Source: an uncultured Verrucomicrobiota bacterium
GTDB lineage: Bacteria > Verrucomicrobiota > Verrucomicrobiia > Limisphaerales > UBA1319
Reading direction: 5' to 3'
Length of the DNA: 45,287 nucleotides
Assembly: GCA_903845125.1 (NCBI GenBank)
Contig: CAIMWS010000444.1
Span: 1-45,287 of the forward strand
Made by a program: the position numbers and the translations under genes. Below are positions 37,439 through 45,287 of this stretch, piece by piece (position 1 is the stretch's first letter; every line of letters starts with the position of its first letter). The notes beneath the pieces were generated by a model, which was not told the origin of the DNA, ran no database searches, and saw only the letters and a list, made by a program, of their open reading frames with translations.

Positions 37439-37466
37439 AAACTAAAAGTTAATCTGATGATGTCAA
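37439..37466 (-). promoter_or_regulatory. Predicted leaderless promoter, probably driving the complex I operon
   Basis: On the minus strand a perfect TTGACA (37461-37466), 16-bp spacer, TAGTTT (37439-37444), then 6 nt to the ATG at 37432. The -10 is weak (T1, A2 and T6 match). Confidence 0.5.
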
Positions 37467-37662
37467 GCTTCGCACCGAATGAGAAAAAATATTTATGACC
37501 GATCCCGGTCGCCGGGCGGCGGCCGCGCCCCGGCTTCCCCAATCCGGCATCCGGGGGGAATCCACCGCGGGCGCCGGATTCACGGGATCCCACCGCCCGG
37601 GTATGGATGGGCGCCAAATTGAATTCTTGTCAGTCCCTGCCGCGAACGCTAGGAATTGAATC

Positions 37663-39048
37663 GTGAAATACAGACCTGCAGGATCCCCGGCCATTCCCGG
37701 GGGGAGGAAGGATTATTCCCGCCGCCGGTTTTTGTGGCGGGCGGCGGAAATTGCGGCCGCCACCACTGGCGCCACGTGGCTGAGTTCCAATTTTCTCCAG
37801 GGCGCCGGGGAAAAAGCCCCCGCCATCAACCGCATCAACATCGCCATGATCGGCCTGGGGCGCCAGGCCTATCACGCCAACCTCCTCCCCTTCCTGGCCT
37901 CCCCGGATACCCAGGTGGTGGCGGTATGCGACGTGGACCAGTGGCGCGCGGAACAGGGGCGCAAACGGGTGGAGGATTTTTATGCGGCCCAAACCGGGCG
38001 GGACCGCTACCGGGGCTGCCTGATGACCGCCGATTTCCAGGAAGTGCTCGCCCGGCGGGAGGTGGATGCCGTGATGATCTCCACCCCGGACCACTGGCAC
38101 GCCTTGATGGCCGTGGAGGCCGCCAAGGCCGGGAAGGATGTGGCCCTGGAGAAGCCGATTTCGCTGTCGGTGGCCCAAGGCCGGGCCATCAGTGACGTCA
38201 TGCGCCGTTACCAGCGCATCTTCCGCACGGATACTGAAGTCCGCTTCTCGGAGGTTTTCCGCAAGCTGTGCGAGGTGGTGCGCAACGGGCGGTTGGGCAA
38301 AGTCCGGCGGATCGTCGCCGGCGTGCCCGCCGAAGCCGATCCCGTGGGGCGGCAACCCCCTGCGCCAGTCCCGCCGGAGCTGGATTATGCGCGGTGGCTG
38401 GGGCCCGCCCCGGAGGCGCCTTATTCCGAGAAACGGGTGCACACCCGCCAGAACCTGACCGCCCGTCCGGGCTGGATGATCATTCCGGATTATTGCGACG
38501 GTATCATCTGCAACTGGGGCACCCATTTGCTGGACATCGTGCAGTGGGGCAATAACACCGAGCGGACCGGGCCGGTCACCGTCGAAGGCAAGGGGGAATT
38601 CCATCCCGCCGGTGGTTTGTCCGGGGTGCTGAAAAGTTTTGAGGTGCATTACGAATACGCCAGCGGCGTGCAACTGACCTACCACCTGGCGGGCCGGCCT
38701 TATGTGCGGTTCGAGGGCGACGCGGGCTGGGTCGAGGCCGAATGGTGGAAGGGCATCCAATCCGGGCCGAAATCCATCCTGGAGGCGCCGCTGGGACCCC
38801 ATGACCTCCGCCTGCCGTTGAGCAATGAGAAGCTCGATTTCATCAACTCCGTGAAGCAGCGCCGGGAATCCCTGATCCCGGCCGAGGTGGGCCATCGCAC
38901 CAACAGCATGGGGCAGCTGGGATTGATCTCCATCCAGCTGGGCCGGAAGCTGCGCTGGGATCCGGACCGGGAGTGTTTTCCCGGCGACGAAGAAGCCAGC
39001 CGCCGGCTGCAGCGCCCGCTGCGCACCCCATGGAAGATCGTCCTGTGA
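37663..39048 (+). CDS. Tat-exported Gfo/Idh/MocA family oxidoreductase
   Basis: A 461-residue NAD(P)-dependent sugar oxidoreductase. The N-terminus has a twin-arginine signal (SRRRFLWRAAEIAAATTGA, residues 19-37). The Rossmann fold begins INIAMIGLGRQAYHANLLPFL, and the catalytic EKPIS lysine is present (ALEKPISLSVAQGR). Many verrucomicrobial and planctomycetal homologues are exported this way, carrying their cofactor folded. The start is a GTG at 37663. TTGTCA (37627-37632) and TAGGAAT (37650-37656) form a possible promoter just upstream. It overlaps the next gene, suggesting a sugar-oxidation pair. Confidence 0.9.
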   Translation: MKYRPAGSPAIPGGRKDYSRRRFLWRAAEIAAATTGATWLSSNFLQGAGEKAPAINRINIAMIGLGRQAYHANLLPFLASPDTQVVAVCDVDQWRAEQGRKRVEDFYAAQTGRDRYRGCLMTADFQEVLARREVDAVMISTPDHWHALMAVEAAKAGKDVALEKPISLSVAQGRAISDVMRRYQRIFRTDTEVRFSEVFRKLCEVVRNGRLGKVRRIVAGVPAEADPVGRQPPAPVPPELDYARWLGPAPEAPYSEKRVHTRQNLTARPGWMIIPDYCDGIICNWGTHLLDIVQWGNNTERTGPVTVEGKGEFHPAGGLSGVLKSFEVHYEYASGVQLTYHLAGRPYVRFEGDAGWVEAEWWKGIQSGPKSILEAPLGPHDLRLPLSNEKLDFINSVKQRRESLIPAEVGHRTNSMGQLGLISIQLGRKLRWDPDRECFPGDEEASRRLQRPLRTPWKIVL

Positions 39049-39986
39049 CCGCCCCATCCCTGCGCCTCGGCCTGACCACCACCGGCGATGCCGCCAGCCT
39101 GGACCGCGTGGCCCGGCTCGGCTTGACGGCCTGGGAATGGGTACGTTTCGACACCAGCTTGGCCGGCCCCGGCACCACGGATTGGCGGCCGCATGCCGAA
39201 ATGATCGGCGCCCTCTGCCAGGCGCGCGGCTTGCGCCTCTCGGCGATCGCGGCGTGGTACCGCAATCCCCTGGACCCCCGCCAGACCGGGCCAGCCCGGG
39301 CCGCCTTCCTGCGCGCCCTGGAGGTGGCCGCATTCCTCGGCGTGCGGACCGTGGCCGGCTTTTCCGGGGCGGTGGTGGAGACGGTGGTTGACGAACGCGG
39401 CGGACACCCCGTTTACCAGCCATTTGAAAACTACCTGCCGCAAATGCTCGCCTTCTGGGAGCCGCTGGCCCAGGTGGCGGCGGAGCGCGGCTTGCGAATC
39501 GCCTTCGAGAACTGCCCCCAGGGCCGCCACCGGCTGCCCGTGATGAATTATAATTGGATGGGCCAGCCCGCGTTGTGGGAGCGGTTCTTCGACGCCACCC
39601 GCTGCCCGAACCTGGGGCTGGAATGGGATCCCAGCCACCTGGTATGCCAGCTGATCGATCCGGTGAAAAACCTCCGGAAATTTGCCAGCCGGGTATTCCA
39701 CGTGCATGCCAAGGATGCCTGGATCAACCGGCCCCTGCTGGAGCAATACGGCATCTGCCACCCGGGGGTGAGCGAACACCGCTTCCCCGGCCTGGGCCAG
39801 GTGGACTGGCGGGAAATCATCCGGGTGCTCACCGCCTCCGGGTATGACTCGGACTTGACCATCGAAGGCTTCCACGATCCGGTCTATCGCGACCACCCGG
39901 CCCAGCCGGAGGGACCGCTGGCGGGCCGCCGGCTGGAGGACCAGGGCGTTCTGATCGCCAAACGCAACCTCGAAACCCTCCTGTGA
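39045..39986 (+). CDS. Sugar phosphate isomerase/epimerase (xylose isomerase-like TIM barrel)
   Basis: A 313-residue TIM-barrel protein of the AP-endonuclease-2/IolE-type superfamily, cytoplasmic by lack of a signal. Probable metal ligands lie in LRIAFENCPQG (Glu), LGLEWDPSHL (Asp and His), RVFHVHAKDA (His) and LTIEGFHDP (Glu). I chose GTG 39045, which overlaps the upstream stop in GTGA and has GGAAGAT 6 nt upstream; the ATG at 39030 would add five residues but has no ribosome site. Such isomerases commonly neighbour Gfo/Idh/MocA enzymes and probably process their oxidised sugar product. Confidence 0.88.
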   Translation: MTAPSLRLGLTTTGDAASLDRVARLGLTAWEWVRFDTSLAGPGTTDWRPHAEMIGALCQARGLRLSAIAAWYRNPLDPRQTGPARAAFLRALEVAAFLGVRTVAGFSGAVVETVVDERGGHPVYQPFENYLPQMLAFWEPLAQVAAERGLRIAFENCPQGRHRLPVMNYNWMGQPALWERFFDATRCPNLGLEWDPSHLVCQLIDPVKNLRKFASRVFHVHAKDAWINRPLLEQYGICHPGVSEHRFPGLGQVDWREIIRVLTASGYDSDLTIEGFHDPVYRDHPAQPEGPLAGRRLEDQGVLIAKRNLETLL

Positions 39987-39992
39987 TATACA

Positions 39993-40011
39993 GCCGGCAC
40001 CCCGGCCCGGC
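39993..40011. terminator. Short hairpin between convergent genes
   Basis: GCCGG (39993-39997) and CCGGC (40007-40011) form a 5-bp stem in the 30-bp gap between the isomerase and response regulator stops. There is no T-tract. Confidence 0.25.
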
Positions 40012-40016
40012 GGAAT

Positions 40017-40697
40017 TCAGGCGCCAGGGGACCGGCGGCGCTCGGTATGCCAGGCGATGGTCCGGCGCCGGAGCTCATCCAGGCTCGCCAGGCCGAGCTT
40101 GGCCATGATCTGGCCCAAATGGCTCTGAAGCTCAGGGGCGCCGATCCCCAAAGCAGCGGCGATTTCCGCGGCCGCCAGCCCCTGGCTCATCAGCCGGTAG
40201 ATCTCCATTTCCAGGTCGCTGAACTGATCCTCCGCGAGGGCCGGCCCGCCGCCGCCATCCGCGCCCGCCGGAAAATCCGGCTGGCGGCGGACGGCCTCGC
40301 TGGCATAGAGCCCGCCTTGGAACACCCGCCGGATCGCCCCGCAGATTTCCTCGCAGGCCTGGCTTTTCATCAGGTAACCATGGGCCCCGGCCCGGAAGCA
40401 CCGGCGGGCATAGAGGAGTTCGTCGTGCATGGACAAGATGAGGATCTTGAGCTGGGGATGGCGCTGCACCGCGGTTTTCACCCAGTCCAAGCCGCTATCC
40501 TGGCCCAGCGACAGGTCCAAAACCAGCACCTCCGGCTGATCCCGCTCCAGCCGTTCCGCGGCTTCGCGCAGATTGCTGGCGCCAGGCATCCATTGGAGAT
40601 CCGGCTGCTGGCGCACCAGGCAGCCGAGGCCTTCCCGCACCATGACATGGTCGTCCACCACCAGGACCCGGATGAGAGGGGGTTGGCCAGCGCTCAT
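40017..40697 (-). CDS. NarL/LuxR-type response regulator
   Basis: A 226-residue regulator. The receiver domain (about 9-125) has acidic residues D15 and D16, phosphoacceptor D61 (VLVLDLSLGQDSG) and K111 (GYLMKS). A C-terminal helix-turn-helix (about 165-222, FSDLEMEIYRLMSQGLAAAE to MAKLGLASLDELR) should bind DNA; its recognition helix (GAPELQSHLGQIMAKLGL) departs from the usual TV..H pattern but keeps the IMAKLGL end. ATG 40697 has a perfect AAGGAGG ribosome site and overlaps the kinase stop in ATGA, so the two are translated together. Confidence 0.9.
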   Translation of the reverse strand: MSAGQPPLIRVLVVDDHVMVREGLGCLVRQQPDLQWMPGASNLREAAERLERDQPEVLVLDLSLGQDSGLDWVKTAVQRHPQLKILILSMHDELLYARRCFRAGAHGYLMKSQACEEICGAIRRVFQGGLYASEAVRRQPDFPAGADGGGGPALAEDQFSDLEMEIYRLMSQGLAAAEIAAALGIGAPELQSHLGQIMAKLGLASLDELRRRTIAWHTERRRSPGA

Positions 40698-42085
40698 ACC
40701 GCCTCCTTGCCGTCCGCCGGGAGCGGGCAGACCCACTGGCAGGCCACCCGGCAGCCGCCGGCGGCGGGCCGCTGGAAGTCCAGTGTGGCGCGGATGATCC
40801 GGGCGCGGTATTTCATGATGCGGCAGCCCATGCCGTCGAAAAGGCCTTCCCGATCCGGCACGGGCGGCCCGTCGTTTTCCACCGCCAGCTCCACCCCGCC
40901 CGCCAACTGGCGCAGCGTGATCCGGATGGCCGCAGCCGCACCGTGCCGCACCGCGTTGGCGGCGGCTTCCTGCGCGATGCGGTAAAGCTGCGCAGCGGCA
41001 TCCTCGTCCGCCAGCTTCAGGCCCTCCGGGCCTGCGAATGAGGCGTCCAGGCCAGGCTGCGCCCGCAGGCGGGCCGCCAGATCCCGCAAGGCCGGGGCCA
41101 GCCCGGAGTTGGAGAGGTTCAGGGGGTGAAGCATGCCTGCCAGGTCCCGCGTGTTGCGCAGGGCGGCGGCGAGCGTTTCGGTCAACTCCCGCAAATCCGC
41201 GGCTTCCGGCAATTGGAGGGCCAACAATCTTTGCTCCAGGGCCTTGCTGCGCATGGCCGCGCCGGTGAGGATCTGCGCCAGGCCGTCATGGAGATCCTGT
41301 CCCAGGCGCTGTTTCTCGCTTTCGCTGACCCGTTGGAGCAGGTTTTCCAGGTGTTCCCGCTCCCGCATCTCCCGCGCCAGGCGTTCATTGACTGATGCCA
41401 GGGACTCCGTGCGCTCCCGCACCCGGGCTTCGAGGCTGTTGTTCAGCTCGCGGATCTCGCGTGCCGTTTTTTCAGCCGCGGCCACGATCCGCCGCTCGGC
41501 CTCCAACTGGCCCTGCAAGGTTAGGAAGGCGGCAAACCGGCGGAACAGGAAAAAGACCACTCCGGCGGCGCCGGCCAGGGTCGCCAGGCTGCCGGACATA
41601 TCCAGCAGGTAAAACTGCCGGGCCACGGATTCGTAATAATGCCGGGCATTATTCAAGCTTTGCTGCAGCGCCTCAAACGCGGGATCCACCCTTTGTTCAT
41701 CCAGCTTTCTGGCCTGCTCCAGGCGGCCCTGGCGCAGGTGGTCCAACTCTTCGTTCACCGCCGACACATAGAGGTGATAGTTCCGCCGGATTTCCGCCAA
41801 AACCGGCTCTTTCCAAAGCTCTTGCCGCAACTCCAATCCGGCGGCGATTTCGTCCCGCACCTTGGTCATTTCTTCCGTGACCTCCGGTGCAGCGTTCCCC
41901 TGGGCGATGGCTTTCCATTCCAGCGCGTTCAGCTGGCTGGCCCAGATCTGCATGCGGGCGAGGCGCTCGGTGATGGCATCGCCTTTCTGGTGCAACTGGT
42001 GGAAAGCCACCATGGCCACGGCCTCGAGGATGGTGATCCCCAGCACCGTCCACAGGGCAGAGGACAAGGTAAACCGGATTCGCAT
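40694..42085 (-). CDS. Membrane sensor histidine kinase, NarX/LiaS (HisKA_3) type
   Basis: A 463-residue inner-membrane kinase. The first helix (about 11-28) and second helix (about 165-183) enclose a mostly helical periplasmic domain of about 135 residues, resembling a four-helix-bundle sensor. A coiled coil (about 190-255) leads to the HisKA_3 phosphoacceptor H266 in GQDLHDGLAQ and an HATPase with RIAQEAAANAVRHG and VENDGPP; the last glycine box reads DGMGCRIM. The signal is unknown. It should phosphorylate the overlapping NarL-type regulator. Confidence 0.92.
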   Translation of the reverse strand: MRIRFTLSSALWTVLGITILEAVAMVAFHQLHQKGDAITERLARMQIWASQLNALEWKAIAQGNAAPEVTEEMTKVRDEIAAGLELRQELWKEPVLAEIRRNYHLYVSAVNEELDHLRQGRLEQARKLDEQRVDPAFEALQQSLNNARHYYESVARQFYLLDMSGSLATLAGAAGVVFFLFRRFAAFLTLQGQLEAERRIVAAAEKTAREIRELNNSLEARVRERTESLASVNERLAREMREREHLENLLQRVSESEKQRLGQDLHDGLAQILTGAAMRSKALEQRLLALQLPEAADLRELTETLAAALRNTRDLAGMLHPLNLSNSGLAPALRDLAARLRAQPGLDASFAGPEGLKLADEDAAAQLYRIAQEAAANAVRHGAAAAIRITLRQLAGGVELAVENDGPPVPDREGLFDGMGCRIMKYRARIIRATLDFQRPAAGGCRVACQWVCPLPADGKEAV

Positions 42086-42100
42086 AAGCCGTCGGGCTCC

Positions 42101-42128
42101 AATCTACCGTTTTCCCGGCGGGTGGCAA
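42101..42128 (-). promoter_or_regulatory. Possible promoter of the two-component operon
   Basis: On the minus strand TTGCCA (42123-42128), 16-bp spacer, TAGATT (42101-42106), 15 nt before the ATG at 42085. It predicts a leader of about eight or nine nucleotides. Confidence 0.4.
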
Positions 42129-42467
42129 ATCCAAACCCAATTCAAACCCAAAAAAAGGGGCCGCTGAAGACGGCGAGCGGGAGAATGGTGCGTGACCGGA
42201 GATGGAAGTCCCTCAATTACAGCAGGATAAAGGCCGGAGTGCGATGCGCAATCGATAGGTAAATGGGCCGCGTTCGCCTGACCCCGGCGGCTACCCGCGT
42301 TGGGCAGGCCAATGCTTCGGTTGGATGAGTAAACCAAAGGCTGGCAACCGCCAAGGCAAAGGAGGCGGATCTGCGGCTGGCGTAATATCATCTGGTCCAT
42401 ACCGCCTCCGCCGCTCCATCCGCTCCCCTTGGCCCTCATGCAGATGGATCCAATTTCCCCCCTCTTT
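42129..42467. other. Intergenic region, nothing recognisable
   Basis: It separates the kinase start from the downstream end of the glycosidase-like gene. An 8-bp inverted repeat GGAGGCGG/CCGCCTCC (42361-42368 with 42402-42409) encloses 33 nt, too loose to call a terminator. Minus-strand frame 42104-42571 is low-complexity and overlaps a real gene in another phase. Confidence 0.4.
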
Positions 42468-44777
42468 TTAGAGCAATTCCAAACACACCACCTCGTGGAT
42501 ATGCACGTGGGGAACGAGCAATTCCACCCCGCCGCCGGCCGTCCGCCGAACCGGCAAATCCTGACCCGCATAAAGCGCTTTAGCGGTGGAGACTTTCAGC
42601 GGCAGGTTTACGCGCACGGTCACGTTGCTCAGGGGGATGGGATCATCGTGGAACTCGGTGTGTTTGGGTGTCCGGCGCACGGACGAGAAATTCACAAGGT
42701 GCACGAGGTAGCGAGCCTTGCGCTGCGCATTGGCCGCCTGATGGGTCAGCGAGATTTCGGTATTCAGATGGGCATCGGTCTGGAGCAAAGGCACGGAATA
42801 AATTTCGCTGAGCGCTTTTTGAAAAGCCTGGCGATAAACCCAGAATCCTTGGTTGTAATAGCTCTGCCCCAGGGGGAAAGCCACCAGCGCCACCCGTCCG
42901 CTCCGTGCCACGGCGGCGTAATCGGTGGTGTGATCGAAGGGCGTTTGCAGGTGGCTCATATAGTGCTCAGGGCTGCGCTGGAACAGCGGTTCGCCCAACA
43001 TGGCCAGGGTGGTGGCCGGGGATTCGGCGCGCCATTGGGAAGCGCCCTCATATAAGGCATAGGCATAAGCGGGGATGTCGCCGGTGAAATTGGCCTTCGG
43101 CACCATGTAGGCCGGGGTGAAGGGCGACCGGCCTGCATAATGCAGGCCGTAGCGTTCGAGCCAGCTTTTTTCGGTACCGGCCAGCACACCCGCCCGGTGG
43201 GCGGCGAGCACGGCGCCGCCGCTGGCGAGGAAAACCTGCAAGCGGGAAGCCAGGGCTTGATCCACCCCCAAGTTTTCCGGCAGGACTACCAGGGCATAAC
43301 GATCCTCCCACCGCGTCCCACGTTCCACGATATCGAACTGCACCCGCGACTCGTTCAACAGCTTGACCCAGCCATAGTTCACCTCGTTGCACGGCGCATC
43401 GCCGCTGCCCAGCAGCGCCGCCTCGGTGACCGGCACGGCCTGTTCCAGATAGGGTTCGATCCGTTCAATGTGCTGGTAGGCCTGCCCAATGACGTGGTAC
43501 ACCGCCGGATCAAGCCGGCCATCCGGATGCACCTGGTCGCCGATGTCGCAGCGGGCGCCTTGCGCCACATAGGCAGCGGCTTCGGTGTGCATTTGTGCCG
43601 GCGATTTCAAGCCGCCGAAGTCGGCCCAGAAGTCCTTGAAAACTACGGTGCAACCGTGGAAGGGAATGCCAAAGCCGCGCGCGTAGCGGATCACGGTTGG
43701 GAAATAATGGTAGCCATAGTGGGGCGCATCGGTGAACAGCGCCTCCTGGGAAGAGTAATCGACCAGTGGGGCGCGCTGGGCCAGGCCGTAGAAGGTGCCT
43801 TGGTTTTGAGGGCACACCAGGCAGCCGGGGCGCGTCTCCTTTATCACCTTGCGGATCCGTTCGAGAAAGGACAGGCCGAGCGCAGCCTTGTGGTTGTATT
43901 GCACGCCTGCATCGAAGGGATCGAGACCTTGTTTGCGCAACTGGCGCACACATTCGTCGCAATAGCAAGCGGGCGAACTGCCCCCGTCGAGCCATACGCC
44001 GTCGAGTTCATACTGGGCGACCAGGTCCCGGATAAGATCAAGCTCTCCTTTCAGGAATCCCTCCTGGCAGATGCAGAACTGCCACAGGTACGGTCGATAG
44101 CCCTTGTCTTCGGCGGATGACTGGGTGGGTTTGACTTCGGCACTGGTTTGGGAGCGCGGGCCCCCGGGCCTCAAGGTGTTCATGAACGCCTTCTGTTCCT
44201 CGGAGATCTCCTCCAGCTTGGGGCGTGACTTGTCGCCAGGCTGGTGGACAACCAGCCATTCGGGATGCCGTTCAGCGAGTTCGGGGTTCCAGGTAAGCAT
44301 GTAGTACGCCAGGACCGAAATATTCCGCTTGCGGAGCGCCGCCACCTGCCCTCCCAGGAGGTCAAAAGACAGGTTGGGATGCATCCGCCCGTGGTTGCTG
44401 GGAAAGTAAGTGTATCCATACATATCCTTCCCGAATACCGTGGCACCATTAACATGCGCGGCGAGCAAGCGGTCGCCGAACTCGTCGGCGTCGAAACGCC
44501 CGGCGAGCCGCGGCATATGCCGGGAAGTATGGTATTCGATATGTACTTTCCGCCACGGCCCGGGCCGCCAGGCGGCGATGCCTGGATCGATCCAGAATTT
44601 CGTGGCAATTCCGGCCGCCTCCGGAAGAGACGACGGGCCGGAGCCGGTCAACTGGACTTTAGCTCCCTCCTTGAGGGCCTGGTTCTCCTGGGCGGAAAGG
44701 TCTCCTCCCAGCAATACTCCCAAACTTGAGCCAGCGGTTGTTTGCAGAAAACGGCGGCGATTGGTGTAGTGTGACAT
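42468..44777 (-). CDS. Tat-exported glycoside-hydrolase-like TIM-barrel protein
   Basis: A 769-residue protein starting with a twin-arginine signal (NRRRFLQTTAGSSLG, residues 6-20). The middle (about 75-430) resembles hypothetical glycosyl hydrolase (GHL6-like) and GH29/GH42-like barrels: VHIEYHTSRHMPRL, YYMLTWNPELAERHPEWLV and YELDGVWLDGGSSPACYCDEC, with an Asp placed like a catalytic residue. The C-terminal part (about 470-600, YALVVLPENLGVDQALASRLQVFLASGGAVL) resembles a beta-galactosidase trimerisation domain, followed by a beta-sandwich. It is probably a periplasmic enzyme on plant or algal glycans; the substrate is unknown. TTGCCG lies at 44806-44811 upstream, but no good -10 is seen. 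Confidence 0.8.
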   Translation of the reverse strand: MSHYTNRRRFLQTTAGSSLGVLLGGDLSAQENQALKEGAKVQLTGSGPSSLPEAAGIATKFWIDPGIAAWRPGPWRKVHIEYHTSRHMPRLAGRFDADEFGDRLLAAHVNGATVFGKDMYGYTYFPSNHGRMHPNLSFDLLGGQVAALRKRNISVLAYYMLTWNPELAERHPEWLVVHQPGDKSRPKLEEISEEQKAFMNTLRPGGPRSQTSAEVKPTQSSAEDKGYRPYLWQFCICQEGFLKGELDLIRDLVAQYELDGVWLDGGSSPACYCDECVRQLRKQGLDPFDAGVQYNHKAALGLSFLERIRKVIKETRPGCLVCPQNQGTFYGLAQRAPLVDYSSQEALFTDAPHYGYHYFPTVIRYARGFGIPFHGCTVVFKDFWADFGGLKSPAQMHTEAAAYVAQGARCDIGDQVHPDGRLDPAVYHVIGQAYQHIERIEPYLEQAVPVTEAALLGSGDAPCNEVNYGWVKLLNESRVQFDIVERGTRWEDRYALVVLPENLGVDQALASRLQVFLASGGAVLAAHRAGVLAGTEKSWLERYGLHYAGRSPFTPAYMVPKANFTGDIPAYAYALYEGASQWRAESPATTLAMLGEPLFQRSPEHYMSHLQTPFDHTTDYAAVARSGRVALVAFPLGQSYYNQGFWVYRQAFQKALSEIYSVPLLQTDAHLNTEISLTHQAANAQRKARYLVHLVNFSSVRRTPKHTEFHDDPIPLSNVTVRVNLPLKVSTAKALYAGQDLPVRRTAGGGVELLVPHVHIHEVVCLELL

Positions 44778-45180
44778 AACATTGAATTCCTGGCGTCACG
44801 GACATCGGCAACAGTGAACCTGGTCCGGTCCCGGAGGTAAAGCAGAACGCCCGCACCCTCCTGAGACTCCGCAGCTTTGGCGACTATTCAAAAGAACTTA
44901 AGCACTGGGCGTTGAGTTGGGCCGGAAATGCGCTTGGCCATATTCCTGCAGCTGGGACGGAAATAGCTGCGCCAGCGCCGCCCAAAACACCCCGGCAGTG
45001 GTGAGCGCCTGTCATTTTCCGTAATCGAGTCCACCCAGTCCAGGGAAGATTAGGCGGTTCCACCCCCTTGGCTCATGCTGCACCGTGGCGGAGGCGGGCA
45101 ACCGTGGCCGCCGGGGAGGCTTCCGCAAAAAGAGGCCTGCCGAAACACAACAGCATGCACCAACCACCATCAAGGCAGCC
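44778..45180. other. 403-bp intergenic region, no supported gene
   Basis: No long open frame, repeat or tRNA is visible. It separates the glycosidase-like gene from a phage-like gene and would be the place to look for an attachment site if a prophage begins here. None is recognised from the bases given. Confidence 0.35.
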
Positions 45181-45287
45181 ATGAATCAAGGCTGGATCAA
45201 ACTGCACCGGCAACTCCTGGAGCATCCGCGCCTGGCGCATCCGGGCTGGTTCCACCTGTGGGCCACGCTCCTGCTGCTGGCCAACCA
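45181..45287 (+). CDS. Phage replisome-organiser-like protein (3'-truncated by window edge)
   Basis: Only 35 codons are present (MNQGWIKLHRQLLEHPRLAH, then WFHLWATLLLLAN). The opening NxGWIKLHRxLLEHP followed by a helical L-x-LLLKAN-like stretch is characteristic of the N-terminal winged-helix domain of phage replisome organisers and DnaD-like replication initiators. AAGG lies about 6 nt before the ATG. The rest of the gene is off the window, so the assignment rests on the N-terminus alone. It hints that a prophage or phage-derived island starts at the right edge. Confidence 0.55.
   Translation, partial: MNQGWIKLHRQLLEHPRLAHPGWFHLWATLLLLAN

Noticed and set aside
42361..42409. Inverted repeat GGAGGCGG/CCGCCTCC as a terminator or operator
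   Set aside because: A 33-nt loop, short stem, no T-tract, and not placed at the end of a gene.
44860..45060. Possible decayed transposase between the glycosidase-like and phage-like genes
   Set aside because: Translations in all frames show early stops and no transposase motif.
1..45287. CRISPR array, tRNA, rRNA or insertion sequence
   Set aside because: Scanned by eye for regularly spaced repeats, T-loop-like motifs and transposase frames; none found. A tRNAscan or ISfinder run would be decisive.

Overview
The window looks like a chromosomal stretch from a high-GC, Gram-negative heterotroph of the Verrucomicrobiota, probably close to the Pedosphaera/Limisphaera group. This is an inference from gene content: a DUF1080 protein, a Tat-exported Gfo/Idh/MocA oxidoreductase beside a sugar-phosphate isomerase, a GH29 fucosidase with an L-fucose isomerase, a Tat-exported glycosidase-like protein, a multihaem NapC-type cytochrome, and dense GC-rich coding. 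I saw no tRNA, rRNA, CRISPR array or complete insertion sequence.

Layout. 0-8.8 kb: the end of a radical SAM AmrS gene; L-fucose isomerase and a small GIY-YIG (DUF123) protein on the minus strand; a secreted aldose 1-epimerase; a divergent pair made of a left-handed beta-helix transferase and a DinG/XPD-type helicase; then a flavodoxin-like protein. 8.8-15.2 kb: an intergenic region with a strong orphan terminator, an ABC exporter pair (LolD-like ATPase plus large FtsX-type permease), and a seven-haem NapC/NrfH-type membrane cytochrome. 15.2-24.9 kb: a hybrid histidine kinase with two receiver domains, a DUF1080 protein, a Uup-like ABC-F ATPase, a small membrane protein, an alpha-L-fucosidase and a LEA14-type protein. 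24.9-37.4 kb: one compact minus-strand respiratory complex I operon in the order nuoA-B-C-D-I-H-J-K-L-M-M-N, led by a conserved-looking 98-residue gene. 37.4-45.3 kb: the Gfo/Idh/MocA and sugar isomerase pair, a NarL-type two-component system, a glycoside-hydrolase-like protein, and the first 35 codons of a gene resembling phage replisome-organiser proteins.

The main biological result is the complex I operon. It lacks the NADH-oxidising module nuoEFG and has two nuoM genes. NuoL is about 30 residues longer than the E. coli protein (remembered sequence) in the lateral-helix region, which fits a membrane arm with four antiporter-like subunits. The second NuoM has leucine in place of the normally conserved TM7 lysine, so the extra subunit may not pump in the usual way.

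A second result concerns gene expression. At least five transcription-unit heads (start codons at 4846, 9430, 19244, 24028 and 37432) have a sigma-70-like promoter whose -10 hexamer ends exactly 6 nt before the start codon. The predicted transcript then begins at the start codon itself, so these mRNAs should be leaderless. Most operon-internal genes instead have Shine-Dalgarno sequences. Fucosidase, fucose isomerase and mutarotase together suggest scavenging of fucosylated polysaccharide, but fucK, fucA and fucP are not in the window.
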